Source: Isotricha intestinalis (lineage: Eukaryota > Ciliophora > Litostomatea > Vestibuliferida > Isotrichidae). Taken from it: a stretch of DNA of 64,000 nt. A program made the translations under genes and the position numbers. The notes under the pieces were generated by a model. It did no database searches and was not told the origin of the DNA. It worked only from the letters and a program-made list of their open reading frames with translations. Position 1 is the first letter of the stretch. Every line of letters begins with the position of its first letter. Positions 20,201-30,333 of the stretch are shown one piece after another. The DNA is taken from NCBI GenBank assembly GCA_023807065.1, contig JAJJLU010003495.1:1-64000 (forward strand), in the 5' to 3' direction.

Positions 20201-21856
20201 ATATGGAAAAGAAGAAATTAAATCAGGTATAAACCAAGAAGTTAAATAATTAAATATTATATTTGGTAATTTGATTATAAATCTTTCTTCAATATCATAA
20301 TAAGCAGTAATAAATCCTAAAAATAAATCAAATAAATAAAAAATATTAATTATAATATTGATTATAAAATCTTTTGAATGAATATAATTTAAATTTTTTG
20401 GTTTAAAACATAACTTTAAAGGAGGAAAAATCATATTAAAAATAGTAATGAAAAATATTATAGAATCAAAATATAATTTAAAAGTTGATTTAGGATCTAA
20501 ATAAAATGAATCTTCATAATCAAAATCTGATTCTTCATCACTTAAAGAATCATAAACTAATTTATTTAATCTTATTAAATGACGATATTGTAATTCTTTA
20601 AATTCTTTAACATTAAATCTATTACTTCCTATTTCACTTATATTTATTCCTTCTTCTAAATATTTTTTTTTCTCTATTAATGATAATAAATCCTTTTTTT
20701 CATTATTTTCTTTTTTCTCTAAAGAATATTCATTTATATTATTTTCTGTTATTTTTAAAGAACTTATGGTTTTTGTTCTTTTAGTTAAAGTATTTCTTTT
20801 TTTTGGAGAATTTAATATTTTTTCTTTTATTGATTCACAACATTTAGTAAATTCATTATATTTTTTTTCATTTAAAAATAATATATTTCTTATATCATTA
20901 TCTTTTATTTTTTCATTTTCTGATAAAGTAAGTTCACTTAAATAATTATTTGAATGAGGAATATAACTATGAATCCTTATAAATTTATCATTTTCTTTAC
21001 TTACATTTGGATCAGATATTTTTTTTCTTTCATTTTCTTTATTTTTAAATATTAAATTTAAAAAAAGATTTTTTTTATTTATTATCTGAGATTTTTCTCT
21101 TTGTTTTCTACGAAAGATTATCTTTTCATTTGATTTTCCTTTTTTCCAATTTTTTAAATTATGAGATAATTTTTTTTTCAATCCAAATTTATTTTTATTA
21201 TTATTTGAAGGAGAATATAAATCTATATTTAAATTACTTGAAGCACTAGAATTAGTTAAATAATTAATAGAATTATGTCTAGAATATTTATTATCAATGT
21301 TATTATTATTATTATATTTAATTAAAGAATTTCTTTTTTTTAGTTTTCCTTTAATAATATTATCAATATTATTTTCAGAAAAATCAAAAGTATGTCTTTG
21401 ACTTAAAGTAGAAGAAATATGATTAACTTGACTATTATTATTTTGATACGATGATTTTAACCCAGAAATTTTATTCTTTTGTTTAAAATGATTTAAACCA
21501 ATTAAATTATGAGATGAATTTAAATTTTCATCTAAACTTAAAGTTATTAAATCTTCTCCTAAAGGAAATTTTGGTCTTAATTTTGAAAAAGATTCTTCTT
21601 CTTTTATTTTATTATTTTTTATTTTTTCTATTTCTTCTAATTCTTGATTTATATTAAAATATTTTGTTTCATTTGAATTTTCAACTAATGCTTTTGATAT
21701 AAAATTTTGAAGATTTAATTCAATATTATTTAAAGGAACTTCTGAAATTTCTTTTTCATTTTTTACTTCTTTTGCTCCTTTTCTTTTTAAACTATTTAAT
21801 CCTTTTATTATTTCATTTTCTGATTTTTTTATTTTGGTTTTAGGAGAATAATCCAT
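17261..21856 (-). CDS. Cyclic-nucleotide-gated-type K+ channel, very long tails
   Basis: A 1531-residue protein. After a 450-residue charged, Asn-rich N-terminus come six hydrophobic segments (about 460-700) with the pore signature TVGYGD near residue 670 and an S6 helix, then a C-linker and a cyclic-nucleotide-binding fold (about 810-975). The binding fold is interrupted by an insertion of about 80 residues including a poly-Asn run (ATT repeat near 19120). The phosphate-binding cassette FGDILMFLNRRSPLS is recognisable but non-canonical, so ligand binding is uncertain. The C-terminal 550 residues are Ser/Asn/Lys-rich. The GYGD filter indicates K+ selectivity. Ciliates carry many such EAG/HCN/CNG-like channels for membrane excitability. 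The gene ends at TAG, showing that TAG is a stop. Confidence 0.9.
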   Translation of the reverse strand: MDYSPKTKIKKSENEIIKGLNSLKRKGAKEVKNEKEISEVPLNNIELNLQNFISKALVENSNETKYFNINQELEEIEKIKNNKIKEEESFSKLRPKFPLGEDLITLSLDENLNSSHNLIGLNHFKQKNKISGLKSSYQNNNSQVNHISSTLSQRHTFDFSENNIDNIIKGKLKKRNSLIKYNNNNNIDNKYSRHNSINYLTNSSASSNLNIDLYSPSNNNKNKFGLKKKLSHNLKNWKKGKSNEKIIFRRKQREKSQIINKKNLFLNLIFKNKENERKKISDPNVSKENDKFIRIHSYIPHSNNYLSELTLSENEKIKDNDIRNILFLNEKKYNEFTKCCESIKEKILNSPKKRNTLTKRTKTISSLKITENNINEYSLEKKENNEKKDLLSLIEKKKYLEEGINISEIGSNRFNVKEFKELQYRHLIRLNKLVYDSLSDEESDFDYEDSFYLDPKSTFKLYFDSIIFFITIFNMIFPPLKLCFKPKNLNYIHSKDFIINIIINIFYLFDLFLGFITAYYDIEERFIIKLPNIIFNYLTSWFIPDLISSFPYSIISLFKISKNYTTSINEYKVIYLLELFTLIKSFKIYKNNTFFFNFTHFLMKKTSLYKLYQTSNFIFLFIICGHILACIFIFLSHLENPSWITIQNLTDSSKLEIYISSFYYVFATVFTVGYGDIVSINIYERFYNLILLIVGIMAYSFSVSSLSNYVQNVDSRTQDYNNKMEILHHLKLSHEKMPQSLYEKISRFLKYRLTHIVRDKNEIIDNLPIGLRTTLIMEMYKPIIDNFIFFKTYNSSDFAIKVILAFRPILVMKNEKLVNEGDYLEEIIFVKRGTLSLELPLPIFIKDKDIENYDMFTKRNSVLNLEFPKTINKCLSNNKPKFIDLNNTFIPQKTMTFIRGKGLTYNNNNNNNNKFNVPIQQYVKIIEIRKNEHFGDILMFLNRRSPLSMKVKSKIAELYLLNKTDAVEISMSFPKIWGLIIKKSLFNMEQIERLINKALKFFFYQKKGKYIRGSYYQKDFSKKNIFVNCKEIYSSLSSEDCELQSIPSQVNNSDKNIMKLKSKKKNNLLNINNSYNNNESEINNSEINNKSNKSFSSNDSISKKKENNIKNIENKKKENARSENILDILNNETIKEVNSDDEKDSIFHKKNKKKTTTETENKKILGKKPLNSSSNYYSDSDSKIFDSSSSSFDNKSKTESKTKKGINENKFFDLSSFSNYNNTLLYPFSKDEINNEEYPFENNDFKDFLDKNSFSNFQGIVPKEFISNIFSNQKIKPMIINNKFIDNNQSKNYLSLNYQNNNYLNNNYHNNTNIKQIIFTNLTTSSFNFKIESIKNNILLPPKKNIFIIIKNESFSIGKYIKNCKTTFFSENNLPKLKKTFSIRKEIENNNKEEIKQIATYQRKNIINNTVKEKNISDKRISKIILNPKINNFFEKKKTELFKSDEKKNMPLFSESTLNLIGKNIESSSLALNNPKMFYTNYFNNIVQNDTNDFSSKLKNIEKIIQNGQKKNASSIDLYDINKNNNEKKSS

Positions 21857-22267
21857 TTTTTATTATTATATTTTCTATTTTATATATGTGTTATTTTACT
21901 TATTTCATTTTTTTTTAATTTTTTTAAAGCAAATTACTTTATTAGATTGATTTTTTATTTTTATAATTTTTGTATAAAAAGAAAATTTTTTATTGTAATT
22001 AAAAGTAAGGTGTGGGAAATGTATATCTTTTATTTATTTTATAATTTATTTAAAGGATAAAATTTATATGATTGTTATTTTATTTTTTGTTTTTATGTAA
22101 AATAAATGATTTAAAAGATTATATTTTTTTGATTTTACATTTATTAATATTATTCAAATTTTATAAATTTTTAAGGAAAACATTTTGTTTTTTTTAAATT
22201 AAAATAAATATATATTTATATAAAATTTTAAAACTAAATTTTATTATATTTTAATTTTAATATCTAA
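21857..22267. other. Intergenic spacer
   Basis: About 410 bp, A/T-rich, no coding frame. It includes the channel promoter side and the 3' end of the rhomboid-like gene. Nothing specific is seen. Confidence 0.5.
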
Positions 22268-23179
22268 TTAAGGTTCTTCATTTTCATTTTCTATTTCTTT
22301 CATTTGAATTCCTAATTCTTCTCTTTTTTGTTTTAAAGACTCTAAATCAATATTAGTGAAAATTTCAGAAAAAATTTCTTTCATTTCTTGATTAGGCTCA
22401 ATAATACTAATATACCAATTTTTAATATTTAAATTAAAATATTGTTCAAAATCATATACTCCATAAAATTTAGGTAAAATAATATAACCAAATTTAATTC
22501 TAATAATATAAGCTGAAAAAATTCCACATAAATTACCTAAAAAAGTAGTATTAGGAGTAAAAAGAGATAAAAATAATAAAATACTAAAAGAAGAAAAGCT
22601 CATTTTTATAATTAAACTATTAAATAATTGAATTTGTTTATTTTTATTTTTCCTAAACTCAAAAATATAAGAATATAAAGAAAATAAAAGAGAAGACATT
22701 CCACATTCATACATAAAATCTCCATTATAATTAATATCAATAGTATCATTAATTAATTTAAATAATAAAACTATAAAAATGTAAAAGAAGGAAGTGAATA
22801 TTATCATTATAAAAATTATTATTAAAGAATAAAATGTTCCAATTGTTTTTTCTAAAGATTTACATATGTAAAAAGAAAAGTATATTTCAATTAAAAGATG
22901 ACAAATACCATAATGCATGAAATGATGTGTTATTATTCTATAATATTGATTTTTTATTAATATTGTATATAAACTTATTGATAATTCTGATATTTTTAAT
23001 TCAAAATATTTACATGATAAATATAAGGAAATGTTTAAAAGAAATAATAATATAAATGTTGGATATATTTTTATATTTCTTTTATTTTTATTCTTCTTTC
23101 TTTGTCTTTCATTTCTTCTTCTTTCTTGATTTTGATTTATATCTATATTATGAGCTTCATTTTCATTATTTATATTCAT
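22268..23179 (-). CDS. Rhomboid-like membrane protein, apparently non-catalytic
   Basis: A 303-residue protein with a basic N-terminus (about 20-36) and about six hydrophobic helices between 38 and 228. The segment YYRIITHHFMHYGICHLL (80-96) is the rhomboid TM2 signature, and GMSS at 160-163 sits where the catalytic GxSG is expected, with Ser162. The partner His in the last helix (normally A-H-L-G-G) is replaced: TTFLGNLCG has Phe213. Without the His the Ser-His dyad is missing, so this is probably a rhomboid pseudoprotease (iRhom-, derlin- or UBAC2-like role in ER quality control or trafficking) rather than a protease. The C-terminus is a soluble acidic helix. Confidence 0.75.
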   Translation of the reverse strand: MNINNENEAHNIDINQNQERRRNERQRKKNKNKRNIKIYPTFILLFLLNISLYLSCKYFELKISELSISLYTILIKNQYYRIITHHFMHYGICHLLIEIYFSFYICKSLEKTIGTFYSLIIIFIMIIFTSFFYIFIVLLFKLINDTIDINYNGDFMYECGMSSLLFSLYSYIFEFRKNKNKQIQLFNSLIIKMSFSSFSILLFLSLFTPNTTFLGNLCGIFSAYIIRIKFGYIILPKFYGVYDFEQYFNLNIKNWYISIIEPNQEMKEIFSEIFTNIDLESLKQKREELGIQMKEIENENEEP

Positions 23180-24012
23180 TCTATTTATTTATTATTTAAT
23201 TTTATATATAATATTTTTATTTAAAATTTATTAAAATGAAGTATAATATTGAATATATTTTTACACTTATATAAGTAATACTATTATATAATATTTACAA
23301 ATAAATGATTTTAAATATCTCATTTTATTTGTTTTTATTTATTAAAAATTCATTTAAATAAGTATTATAATTCAAAAAAGAAATTTCAAAAAACAATGGT
23401 TAAATTATAATATATCTTGTAAAAATTTAAACCTGGAAAGTTTAAATAAATCATCAAATAAATTTATTATTGGAAATCCCATTTTGAGAAAATACAGAAA
23501 TAATAAACATTAACTTTAATATTTCAAAAATAAAATTTTAATATTTAAATCAAAAAGATATGATTATTAATTTAATACTGTTAACTATTTTGTGAAATAA
23601 AAAAAATAAAAATAAAAGAAAATTAATTAAACAATAAATATTTTTTTTTCAAATTAAATATATGATTTCATTTAATATGCTCTTAATTTATATTTATTTT
23701 TAATCATTGTCTGATATACTTTTTATAATATTTAATCATTATATTTTGATAATAAATATTTAAAGATTAATTTAAAATATTTTAAAATATTTTAATTTGA
23801 ATAAATTAAAATATTAGTTTATTTTATAGTTTATTTTTATAATCACAAAGAACCACTATAACCTAAAATTATATTTTATAAATATATTATAAATTATTTA
23901 TTTATCAATTATAATAATACACAAGAAATTTCAATATTGTTTTCAACAAATAAAAAATTCAACTTTTAATTACAATATATATAAACATAAAATAATAAAT
24001 TCACAAATTATA
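23180..24012. other. Longest ordinary intergenic region
   Basis: About 830 bp between two minus-strand genes. No ORF with protein-like composition, no tRNA-like G+C-rich cloverleaf and no obvious repeat. A small, less A/T-rich patch occurs near 23430-23500 but shows no recognisable fold. Confidence 0.5.
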
Positions 24013-25803
24013 TTAATTTAAATTTGATAACAAATTTTTTAATTTTTGAAATTTTGTTAATTTATCGATTAAATCATTTCTTTTATCTTTAAATAAAACA
24101 CAATATTTTTCACAATATTTATTTAAATGATGACAATAAATAGAATTATTAATATTCTTAACTTGATTAATAAAAGAATAATATTCATTAAAAAAGTGAT
24201 TAAAATTAATTTGATTTCTACTTAAATAATAATTATTAATAGATTCATTTAATTTTTTTTTAATAATTTCATTTTCTTTATAATTTAAATTAATAACTTT
24301 AGATAATTCATTAATTAATCCTTCAACAGTATCAATATCTAAATTGTAAGAACACTTTAACATTTCTAAAAATAATAAATATATTAATTTACTTTTATTT
24401 TTCCATCCTCTTACTCCAATTATAAATTGAATTTCAATTTCATTTTTATTATTATTATAATCTTTAACATTTATTTCAAAAGTAGAATTTCTTTTTTTAT
24501 TGTTTTCTTTTTTATCTATATTACTTTTAATTGAATAATTTTTTTTATAATTTCTATTTATATTTATATAATTATCATAAGAAATTCTTCTTTCTTCATC
24601 AACACTAAAATTTAAATTTTCTTTTATTTTATTATTTAAATGTGTAGGTGAAAAAGATTTCATTTGGGAGAAAGTAACTTTTTTTCCAGATTTAATTTTT
24701 TTATGAATATTAAAGAAATTTAAATTAAATTGATTTTTAACAAAAACTTGATAATCATTTTCAGAATCAGAATCATCATTTAACCAAGGATTATTTAATA
24801 ATTCTAAAGCACTTGGTCTTTGATTAATATTTTTATTTAAGCATAATTTAATAAAATTAACAATATTAACATTTTCAATATTATAAAGAATATTAGGATA
24901 AATATTATTTTTTTCTTTTTGATAAATTTCTAAAATTCCATTGTATTCATTATAAGGAATTTCTAAAGTTAACATTTCAATAATAGTCATTCCTAAAGAA
25001 TAAATATCTGCTTTATAATTATATTTTCCTTCATGAACTTCAGGAGCAATAAATCCTTTTGTTCCTATAAATTTACTTAAAAATTTATAATTTTTTAAAA
25101 ATTGACTTTCACCTAAATCTCCTATTTTAACATCTCCATTTATTTTATCAATAAATATATTATCACATTTTAAATCTCTATGAATTATTTCTTTTGAATG
25201 TAAATAATTTAATCCTTTTAATATTTCTTTTATCCATTTTTTTATCACTCTTAATCTGGGTTTTTTTATTGATTTATTTAAATACTTTTTTAATGTTCCA
25301 CCTGAAAAAAATTCTGTAATCATATATACTTTTTTTGTATTTATATCTAACCAACCATTATAATACTTAATTATATTTGGATGATTTAAATTCTTCATTA
25401 TTGTTATTTCTTCTTTTATTTTTTTTAAATTATTTTCTTCTGAATCACTTATATTTATTTCATGCCATGCAATTTCTCTTCCTTCATTATAATCATATCC
25501 TTTATATACTTTTTTAAAAGAGCCATTTCCTATAATTTCATCAAACTAAAAAATTATATATTTTATTTTTATTTTTTTTACTCTTCCATAATGATATTCC
25601 TCTGTTAAATATGTTTTATCTGGTTTTTTATAATAATATTCATTTTCTGATTCTATACTATTGTTCATGTTTTCTATTGATGTTGTTTTTGTTGTTACTT
25701 TTTGAGATATATTATCTGAAGAATTGTCTATATATGATGAACTTTCTGTGTAATTAGATGATGATGATGTGTTGTTTCTTTTGGGAATTTTATATAACTT
25801 CAT
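24013..25803 (-). CDS. WNK-type Ser/Thr kinase, two exons
   Basis: Exon 1 25803-25582 (74 codons), intron 25581-25546 (36 nt, GTAAAA...TTTTAG), exon 2 25545-24013; product 584 residues. Kinase domain about 76-330: GNGSFKKVYKG carries the WNK-type Lys in the glycine loop (Lys85), while the usual beta-3 Lys is absent (IAWHEI, His102). HRDLKCDN and DLGES follow, the latter in place of DFG, as in WNKs. C-terminal region about 440-510 (IEIQF ... LDIDTVEGLINELSKV) resembles the OSR1_C/autoinhibitory fold of WNKs. WNKs sense osmotic and chloride state and regulate ion transport. The short intron is in phase, so read-through of one TAG would give the same frame, but TAG is a stop elsewhere. Divergent from a double-FHA gene 231 bp away. 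Confidence 0.85.
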
Positions 25804-26034
25804 TTTTTTTTAAGGGATTTTTTTTTTTATTTTATATTGTTATTTAAAAGGTTATTTTATTAATTTTTCTATTTTATAATCATATTTATTTAAATATAAA
25901 ATTTTTAAATTAATTAAATACTTATTTCATTAAAGATTTAAATTTTTTTATTTTATAATTAATCATGTTTTATATGTGTTTATAAATATAAAGTTAAATT
26001 TTAAGGTTCTTTAAAATTTTTTTTTTTAATTAAA

Positions 26035-26964
26035 ATGGGATGTAATATTCCAAATAATAATAATAAAAAGTGTGAATATACTATAAATAATAATATTTTC
26101 TCAGATACTAAAAGAATAGATTTATTGAATTTAAATAATATAGATAATAAAACAACAACAGACACATATAAAAAAGAATTAGTGAAAAACATTGAAGAAT
26201 TTAATAAAGAAGCAATGCAACTTTATTCAAATTATAATAATAAAGATAATAATAATAAAGAAACTTTACTTAAAGAAAAGGAAGATTATGTTAAATTAAA
26301 AATATATAATTCATCAAATATTTTATTTGATGAAATAATAATAACAAAAAATTCAATAATATCAAAATATAATATAAAGAAATATGATAAGTGTAAAAAA
26401 TTTTCTTTTGGGAAAGATATTTTAAATGATTATAGATTAAATGATAATTCAATAACTCAAATACAATTTTATATATATTACAATGAAAATAAAAAAAAAT
26501 TTTATATTATGGATAATTTATCTGGTACAGGAACTTTCGTTAAAATAAATAATAAATTAACTTTAAATCAAAATATGATAATAAGTTTTTTAGTTGATTT
26601 TATATATATTGATTATATAAAATTAGGAGAAATAAAATTAATATTTTTAAAAAAGAATAAAAATAAAGAAGAAAAATCTGAAGTAATAATTAATAGTAAT
26701 AATAAAATAAAATTTACTATTGGAAGAAAAAAAACTTGTGATTATATATATGATGATTATTCAATAAGTAAAGTTCAATGTACTTTAATGTATGAAAAAG
26801 GAAATTGGATTATTTATGATGGAGATTATGATAATTTTCATAATAAAAATTCTACAAATGGAATTTGGTTATTAACTAGAAAAGGTGTTTTAATAGAAAA
26901 TGGTATGATTTTTAAAAGTGGGAATTTAAAAATTTATTCTTATATTAATGATTATAAGAAGTAA
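26035..26964 (+). CDS. Double FHA-domain protein with lipidation-type N-terminus
   Basis: A 309-residue protein. FHA-like domain 1, residues about 120-205: FGKDILNDYRLNDNSITQIQ, ending DNLSGTGTFVKI. FHA domain 2, about 222-305: FTIGRKKTCDYIYDDYSISKVQ and NKNSTNGIWL, with the Gly-Arg and Ser-x-x-(His/Gln) pattern of phosphothreonine binding. In both the usual His after the Ser is Gln. The start MGCN suggests acylation at Gly2/Cys3, although Pro6 is unfavourable for myristoylation. FHA domains read phosphothreonine, so it may be an adaptor for kinase signalling at a membrane. It is divergent from the WNK gene with a 231-bp shared upstream region (25804-26034). Confidence 0.75.
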   Translation: MGCNIPNNNNKKCEYTINNNIFSDTKRIDLLNLNNIDNKTTTDTYKKELVKNIEEFNKEAMQLYSNYNNKDNNNKETLLKEKEDYVKLKIYNSSNILFDEIIITKNSIISKYNIKKYDKCKKFSFGKDILNDYRLNDNSITQIQFYIYYNENKKKFYIMDNLSGTGTFVKINNKLTLNQNMIISFLVDFIYIDYIKLGEIKLIFLKKNKNKEEKSEVIINSNNKIKFTIGRKKTCDYIYDDYSISKVQCTLMYEKGNWIIYDGDYDNFHNKNSTNGIWLLTRKGVLIENGMIFKSGNLKIYSYINDYKK

Positions 26965-27424
26965 TTATAAATTTATTTATTAATTATTATTCCATTAATA
27001 AAATACAATATTATATTGGAATTATAAAAAATATAGATGTAATATCTTATATTATTATAATTATTTATATATTAAATAGATTTATATATTTATTCGTTGG
27101 TGTATTTTTAAAAGAAAAATTCTTTTTTTTTTAATTTTTTTAAAAATGATTTTATTGATTAAGAGTTTTATATATTTAATTATACAATAAAGGTAATAAA
27201 ATTTATAAATGTATAATTAATTAATTTTTAATGTGCATTAATTTTAAAGGAAAATAAATATTCATTTACAATTAATTAAAAATTTAACTTTATTTTATCC
27301 CTAATTATTATAATGTATATAATAAAAATATATTAAAAATATTTTTTTATTTATAAAAATATTAAATTTACTTTAATTATTAAGATTCAAATGACATAAA
27401 AATATTTATAATTATTTTATATTA
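26965..27424. other. Convergent intergenic region
   Basis: About 460 bp between the ends of a plus- and a minus-strand gene. It contains only A/T-rich sequence and presumably both 3' ends. Nothing else is recognised. Confidence 0.5.
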
Positions 27425-29092
27425 TTAATTGATTTCATTTGAAACTTGTAACAAATCATCTTCGATAAAATTTTCATTTTCTTTTATTTCATTTTGATTT
27501 TCTATTTTTTGATTATTATTACTATCATTTTCCGAATTGATAATTTCAATAAGAGTTTTTAAACTTAAATCAAACATTGAATTATTTTTATTATTTAATA
27601 TACTATCTTTTTTCATTCTATAAATTAAATATTCAACAATATCATCTTCTAAGAAAATATTTTGTTTATTTAATAAAACTCTAAAAGAAAAAAAAGAAAT
27701 AAAATCCTTTTTATAATTTTCATTTAAATAACTTTTATATTTTTTTAATTTATTTTTAATTAATTGAGTAAATTTTTTATCATCATTTTCATTATAATCT
27801 TTAATATTATCAAATAATTGAAGAAAATTTTCAATAAATTTATCTAATTCATTATTAGAAGAATAAATAATTGATTCAATTAAATAATTAATTTTGCTTT
27901 TATCAATTTCATTATTTTTACAATTAATAATTTCACAAATTTTTAAACTAATATTATCTATTAAATTCACTTTTTCAATTTCATTTTCTTGATAATATTT
28001 ATCAATAATATTTTTAAATATTTGATTCATCATTTCTTTATTTATTTTTTTTGATTCAAAGTTTTTAATTAATATATATGTTATTTCTGAAATTTGAGCA
28101 TTTTTAACTTCAATTTTACTTAAATCTGAGTTATTATTACTTAAAATATTATCTTTAATATCTAAATTTTTATTTAAGTTATTTATTTGATTTGATAATA
28201 AATAATTTTTTTCTTCTAAAATTTTTTTTTCTAGCATTAAATTCCTTATTTGTTCTTGCATATTCAATTTTTTTTCATTATTTGATTTATATTCTTTTAA
28301 TATTATTTTATATTGATTTTTTAAAGATAAATTTTCATTTTTTAATATTGAATTTTCTTCTTTTGATTTTGTAAAATTTTCCTGTAAATTTAATATTATA
28401 AAATGTTGTTTATTTATATTTGTTTCAATTTCTTTTGTTGTTTTTTTTTTAAGATTTAAAGTATTATTTTCTTGAATTTTATTATTATATAAAAGTTGAA
28501 ATTTATTTAATTCTTGTAAAATTATATTATTTTCAACTTTTAATTCATTTAATCTTGAATTTTTTATATTTTTCTTTAATAAAAATATATCTTTGTCTTT
28601 ATTTAATAATTCTTTCTTTAAATCATTATATTGTTTTTTTAATTTATATATTAAATTAGAATGTAAACATTTATCAGAAATTTCATTTTGAATTTTTGTT
28701 TCTTCTTTTAAATATTCTTCTTCTTTAATTTCAAAAGTATTATTTATTAAATTTTCTCTTTGATTTATTTCATTATCTTTTTTTATATTTTCATTTTTTA
28801 TTTTAATTAATTCTTTTTTTACTTCATTTAATTCACTTTTTAAATGTTTATTTATTTCATATAAAGATTCTTTATCATTTATAAAATTATTATATTTTGT
28901 TTTAGAATTTGAAGAAAAAGAATTTGACTTTTTTAAATTTTTATTCTTTGAATTTTTCCTTATTTTTTTATTTAATTGTAATTCATTTAATTTAATTCCA
29001 ATATCAACTAAAGGAAGTTGATTATTATTTATAATAAAAGGATATAATGGTGCTTTAAATTTTATTTCATTTCCTGAAAAATTATTTTTCAT
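27425..29092 (-). CDS. Coiled-coil protein, unrecognised
   Basis: A 555-residue protein. After a short N-terminus (residues 1-70, Ser/Asn/Lys-rich), almost all of 75-320 is heptad-patterned coiled coil. Residues about 330-500 are shorter hydrophobic helices with patterns such as FISFFSFRVLLNKQNIFLEDDIVEYLIYRM, which could form a helical bundle. The C-terminus is acidic. No enzyme motif, membrane segment or signal peptide. Probably structural (cytoskeletal or basal-body type), by composition only. It starts 64 bp below the stop of the next gene upstream on the same strand. Confidence 0.6.
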   Translation of the reverse strand: MKNNFSGNEIKFKAPLYPFIINNNQLPLVDIGIKLNELQLNKKIRKNSKNKNLKKSNSFSSNSKTKYNNFINDKESLYEINKHLKSELNEVKKELIKIKNENIKKDNEINQRENLINNTFEIKEEEYLKEETKIQNEISDKCLHSNLIYKLKKQYNDLKKELLNKDKDIFLLKKNIKNSRLNELKVENNIILQELNKFQLLYNNKIQENNTLNLKKKTTKEIETNINKQHFIILNLQENFTKSKEENSILKNENLSLKNQYKIILKEYKSNNEKKLNMQEQIRNLMLEKKILEEKNYLLSNQINNLNKNLDIKDNILSNNNSDLSKIEVKNAQISEITYILIKNFESKKINKEMMNQIFKNIIDKYYQENEIEKVNLIDNISLKICEIINCKNNEIDKSKINYLIESIIYSSNNELDKFIENFLQLFDNIKDYNENDDKKFTQLIKNKLKKYKSYLNENYKKDFISFFSFRVLLNKQNIFLEDDIVEYLIYRMKKDSILNNKNNSMFDLSLKTLIEIINSENDSNNNQKIENQNEIKENENFIEDDLLQVSNEIN

Positions 29093-29156
29093 ATTTTTAA
29101 ATTTATTTTTAAACTTTTCTATTTTTATAATAAATATTTTATTTAAAATAATAATT

Positions 29157-30254
29157 TTATAAATTATTCATTATTTTTAATTTTTTTATTGTTTTTTTAT
29201 TTATTGGAGATTTAAAAGAATTTTTCATATCACCGATAATAATTTTTGAAGTGATTGAAAAAGTGTTGTTATCATTTTTATTTAAAGTATTTCTATTATG
29301 ATTATAGTTTAAAACATTATTATTTGAATTTAATTCACTTAAATAATTTTTCGTAAAAGAAATAGATTTATGATTTATTAAATTAATATCTCTATTTCTA
29401 CTTGTTAAAATAACATTATTATCTTTTTTATCTAAATCAGAAGATAATAATTTTAAATGATTTATTTTATTTAAAGGATTATTATATTTAATAGCATAAG
29501 TATTATTACTTTCAAATAAGTAATTCCCTTTATTTTGTAAATTAATATTATAAGAATTAGAATTTAAATTATCTAATTGTGTATTTCTACTTTTTATTTC
29601 TTTATTTTTATTATTAACACTTATTATTTGAATTGGATTATTTTCTTTTATAAAATTCTTAATATTTATAATAGGTAAATTATTAGAATTTAAATGACTA
29701 TAATTTTTATTTGTTGATTTTGAATGTTTATTTAAAATATAATTTGATGAATCAGTTTTATTTTGAATTGTTATTTTTCCTAAACTATAATTATTATTAT
29801 TATTAATAAATGGTTTTTCTTTATTTAAATTATATAAATTTACTTCAGATGGTAATTTTAAATTTAATTTTTCATGATTTAAATTAATAAACATTTTACT
29901 TTTTTTAATTGGAATTTTTTCTTCTTCTTTTTTATTATTATTATCATAATTTTTTTCGGTTAAAGATAATAATATATTTTGATTATTTCTTTTTAAATTT
30001 TTATAATTTAAAGAATTAGATCTTTCATTATTTATATAAGATTTATGATTTTCATTAATTAAATTATCTTTATTTTCATTAATTAAAAGTTCTTCTTTTA
30101 TTTTTTCTGATTCTCTTTTTTTTTTTTCTTCTCTTTTTTCATATATAAGTTCAAGTATTCTATATAAATCTTTATATTTAAAATGAGCACCTCCTTCGAA
30201 AAATCTTGGTTTATTAGTTTTATGATTAGCATATATTCCTTTATAATTATCCAT
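29157..30254 (-). CDS. Asn-rich protein with N-terminal FFEGGAHFKY motif
   Basis: A 365-residue protein, unassigned. The N-terminal 45 residues are the only ordered part: RFFEGGAHFKYKDLYRILELIYEKRE, a motif that looks conserved rather than low-complexity. A Lys/Glu helix and about 300 Asn/Ser/Lys-rich residues with no predicted fold follow. No membrane segment. The gene is packed between same-strand neighbours with 64- and 79-bp spacers. Function unknown. Confidence 0.55.
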   Translation of the reverse strand: MDNYKGIYANHKTNKPRFFEGGAHFKYKDLYRILELIYEKREEKKKRESEKIKEELLINENKDNLINENHKSYINNERSNSLNYKNLKRNNQNILLSLTEKNYDNNNKKEEEKIPIKKSKMFINLNHEKLNLKLPSEVNLYNLNKEKPFINNNNNYSLGKITIQNKTDSSNYILNKHSKSTNKNYSHLNSNNLPIINIKNFIKENNPIQIISVNNKNKEIKSRNTQLDNLNSNSYNINLQNKGNYLFESNNTYAIKYNNPLNKINHLKLLSSDLDKKDNNVILTSRNRDINLINHKSISFTKNYLSELNSNNNVLNYNHNRNTLNKNDNNTFSITSKIIIGDMKNSFKSPINKKTIKKLKIMNNL

Positions 30255-30333
30255 TTTTATTTATTTTAAATTATATTTTGTTTAATTTTTTTTAATTTTC
30301 AAAATTTTAATTATAAAAAAAATATTATTTAAT

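Noticed and set aside
24013..25803. Reading TAG as glutamine so that the WNK gene needs no intron
   Set aside because: The other introns are not multiples of three or contain needed frame changes, TAG ends the channel gene at 17261-17263, and long ORFs contain no in-frame TAG.
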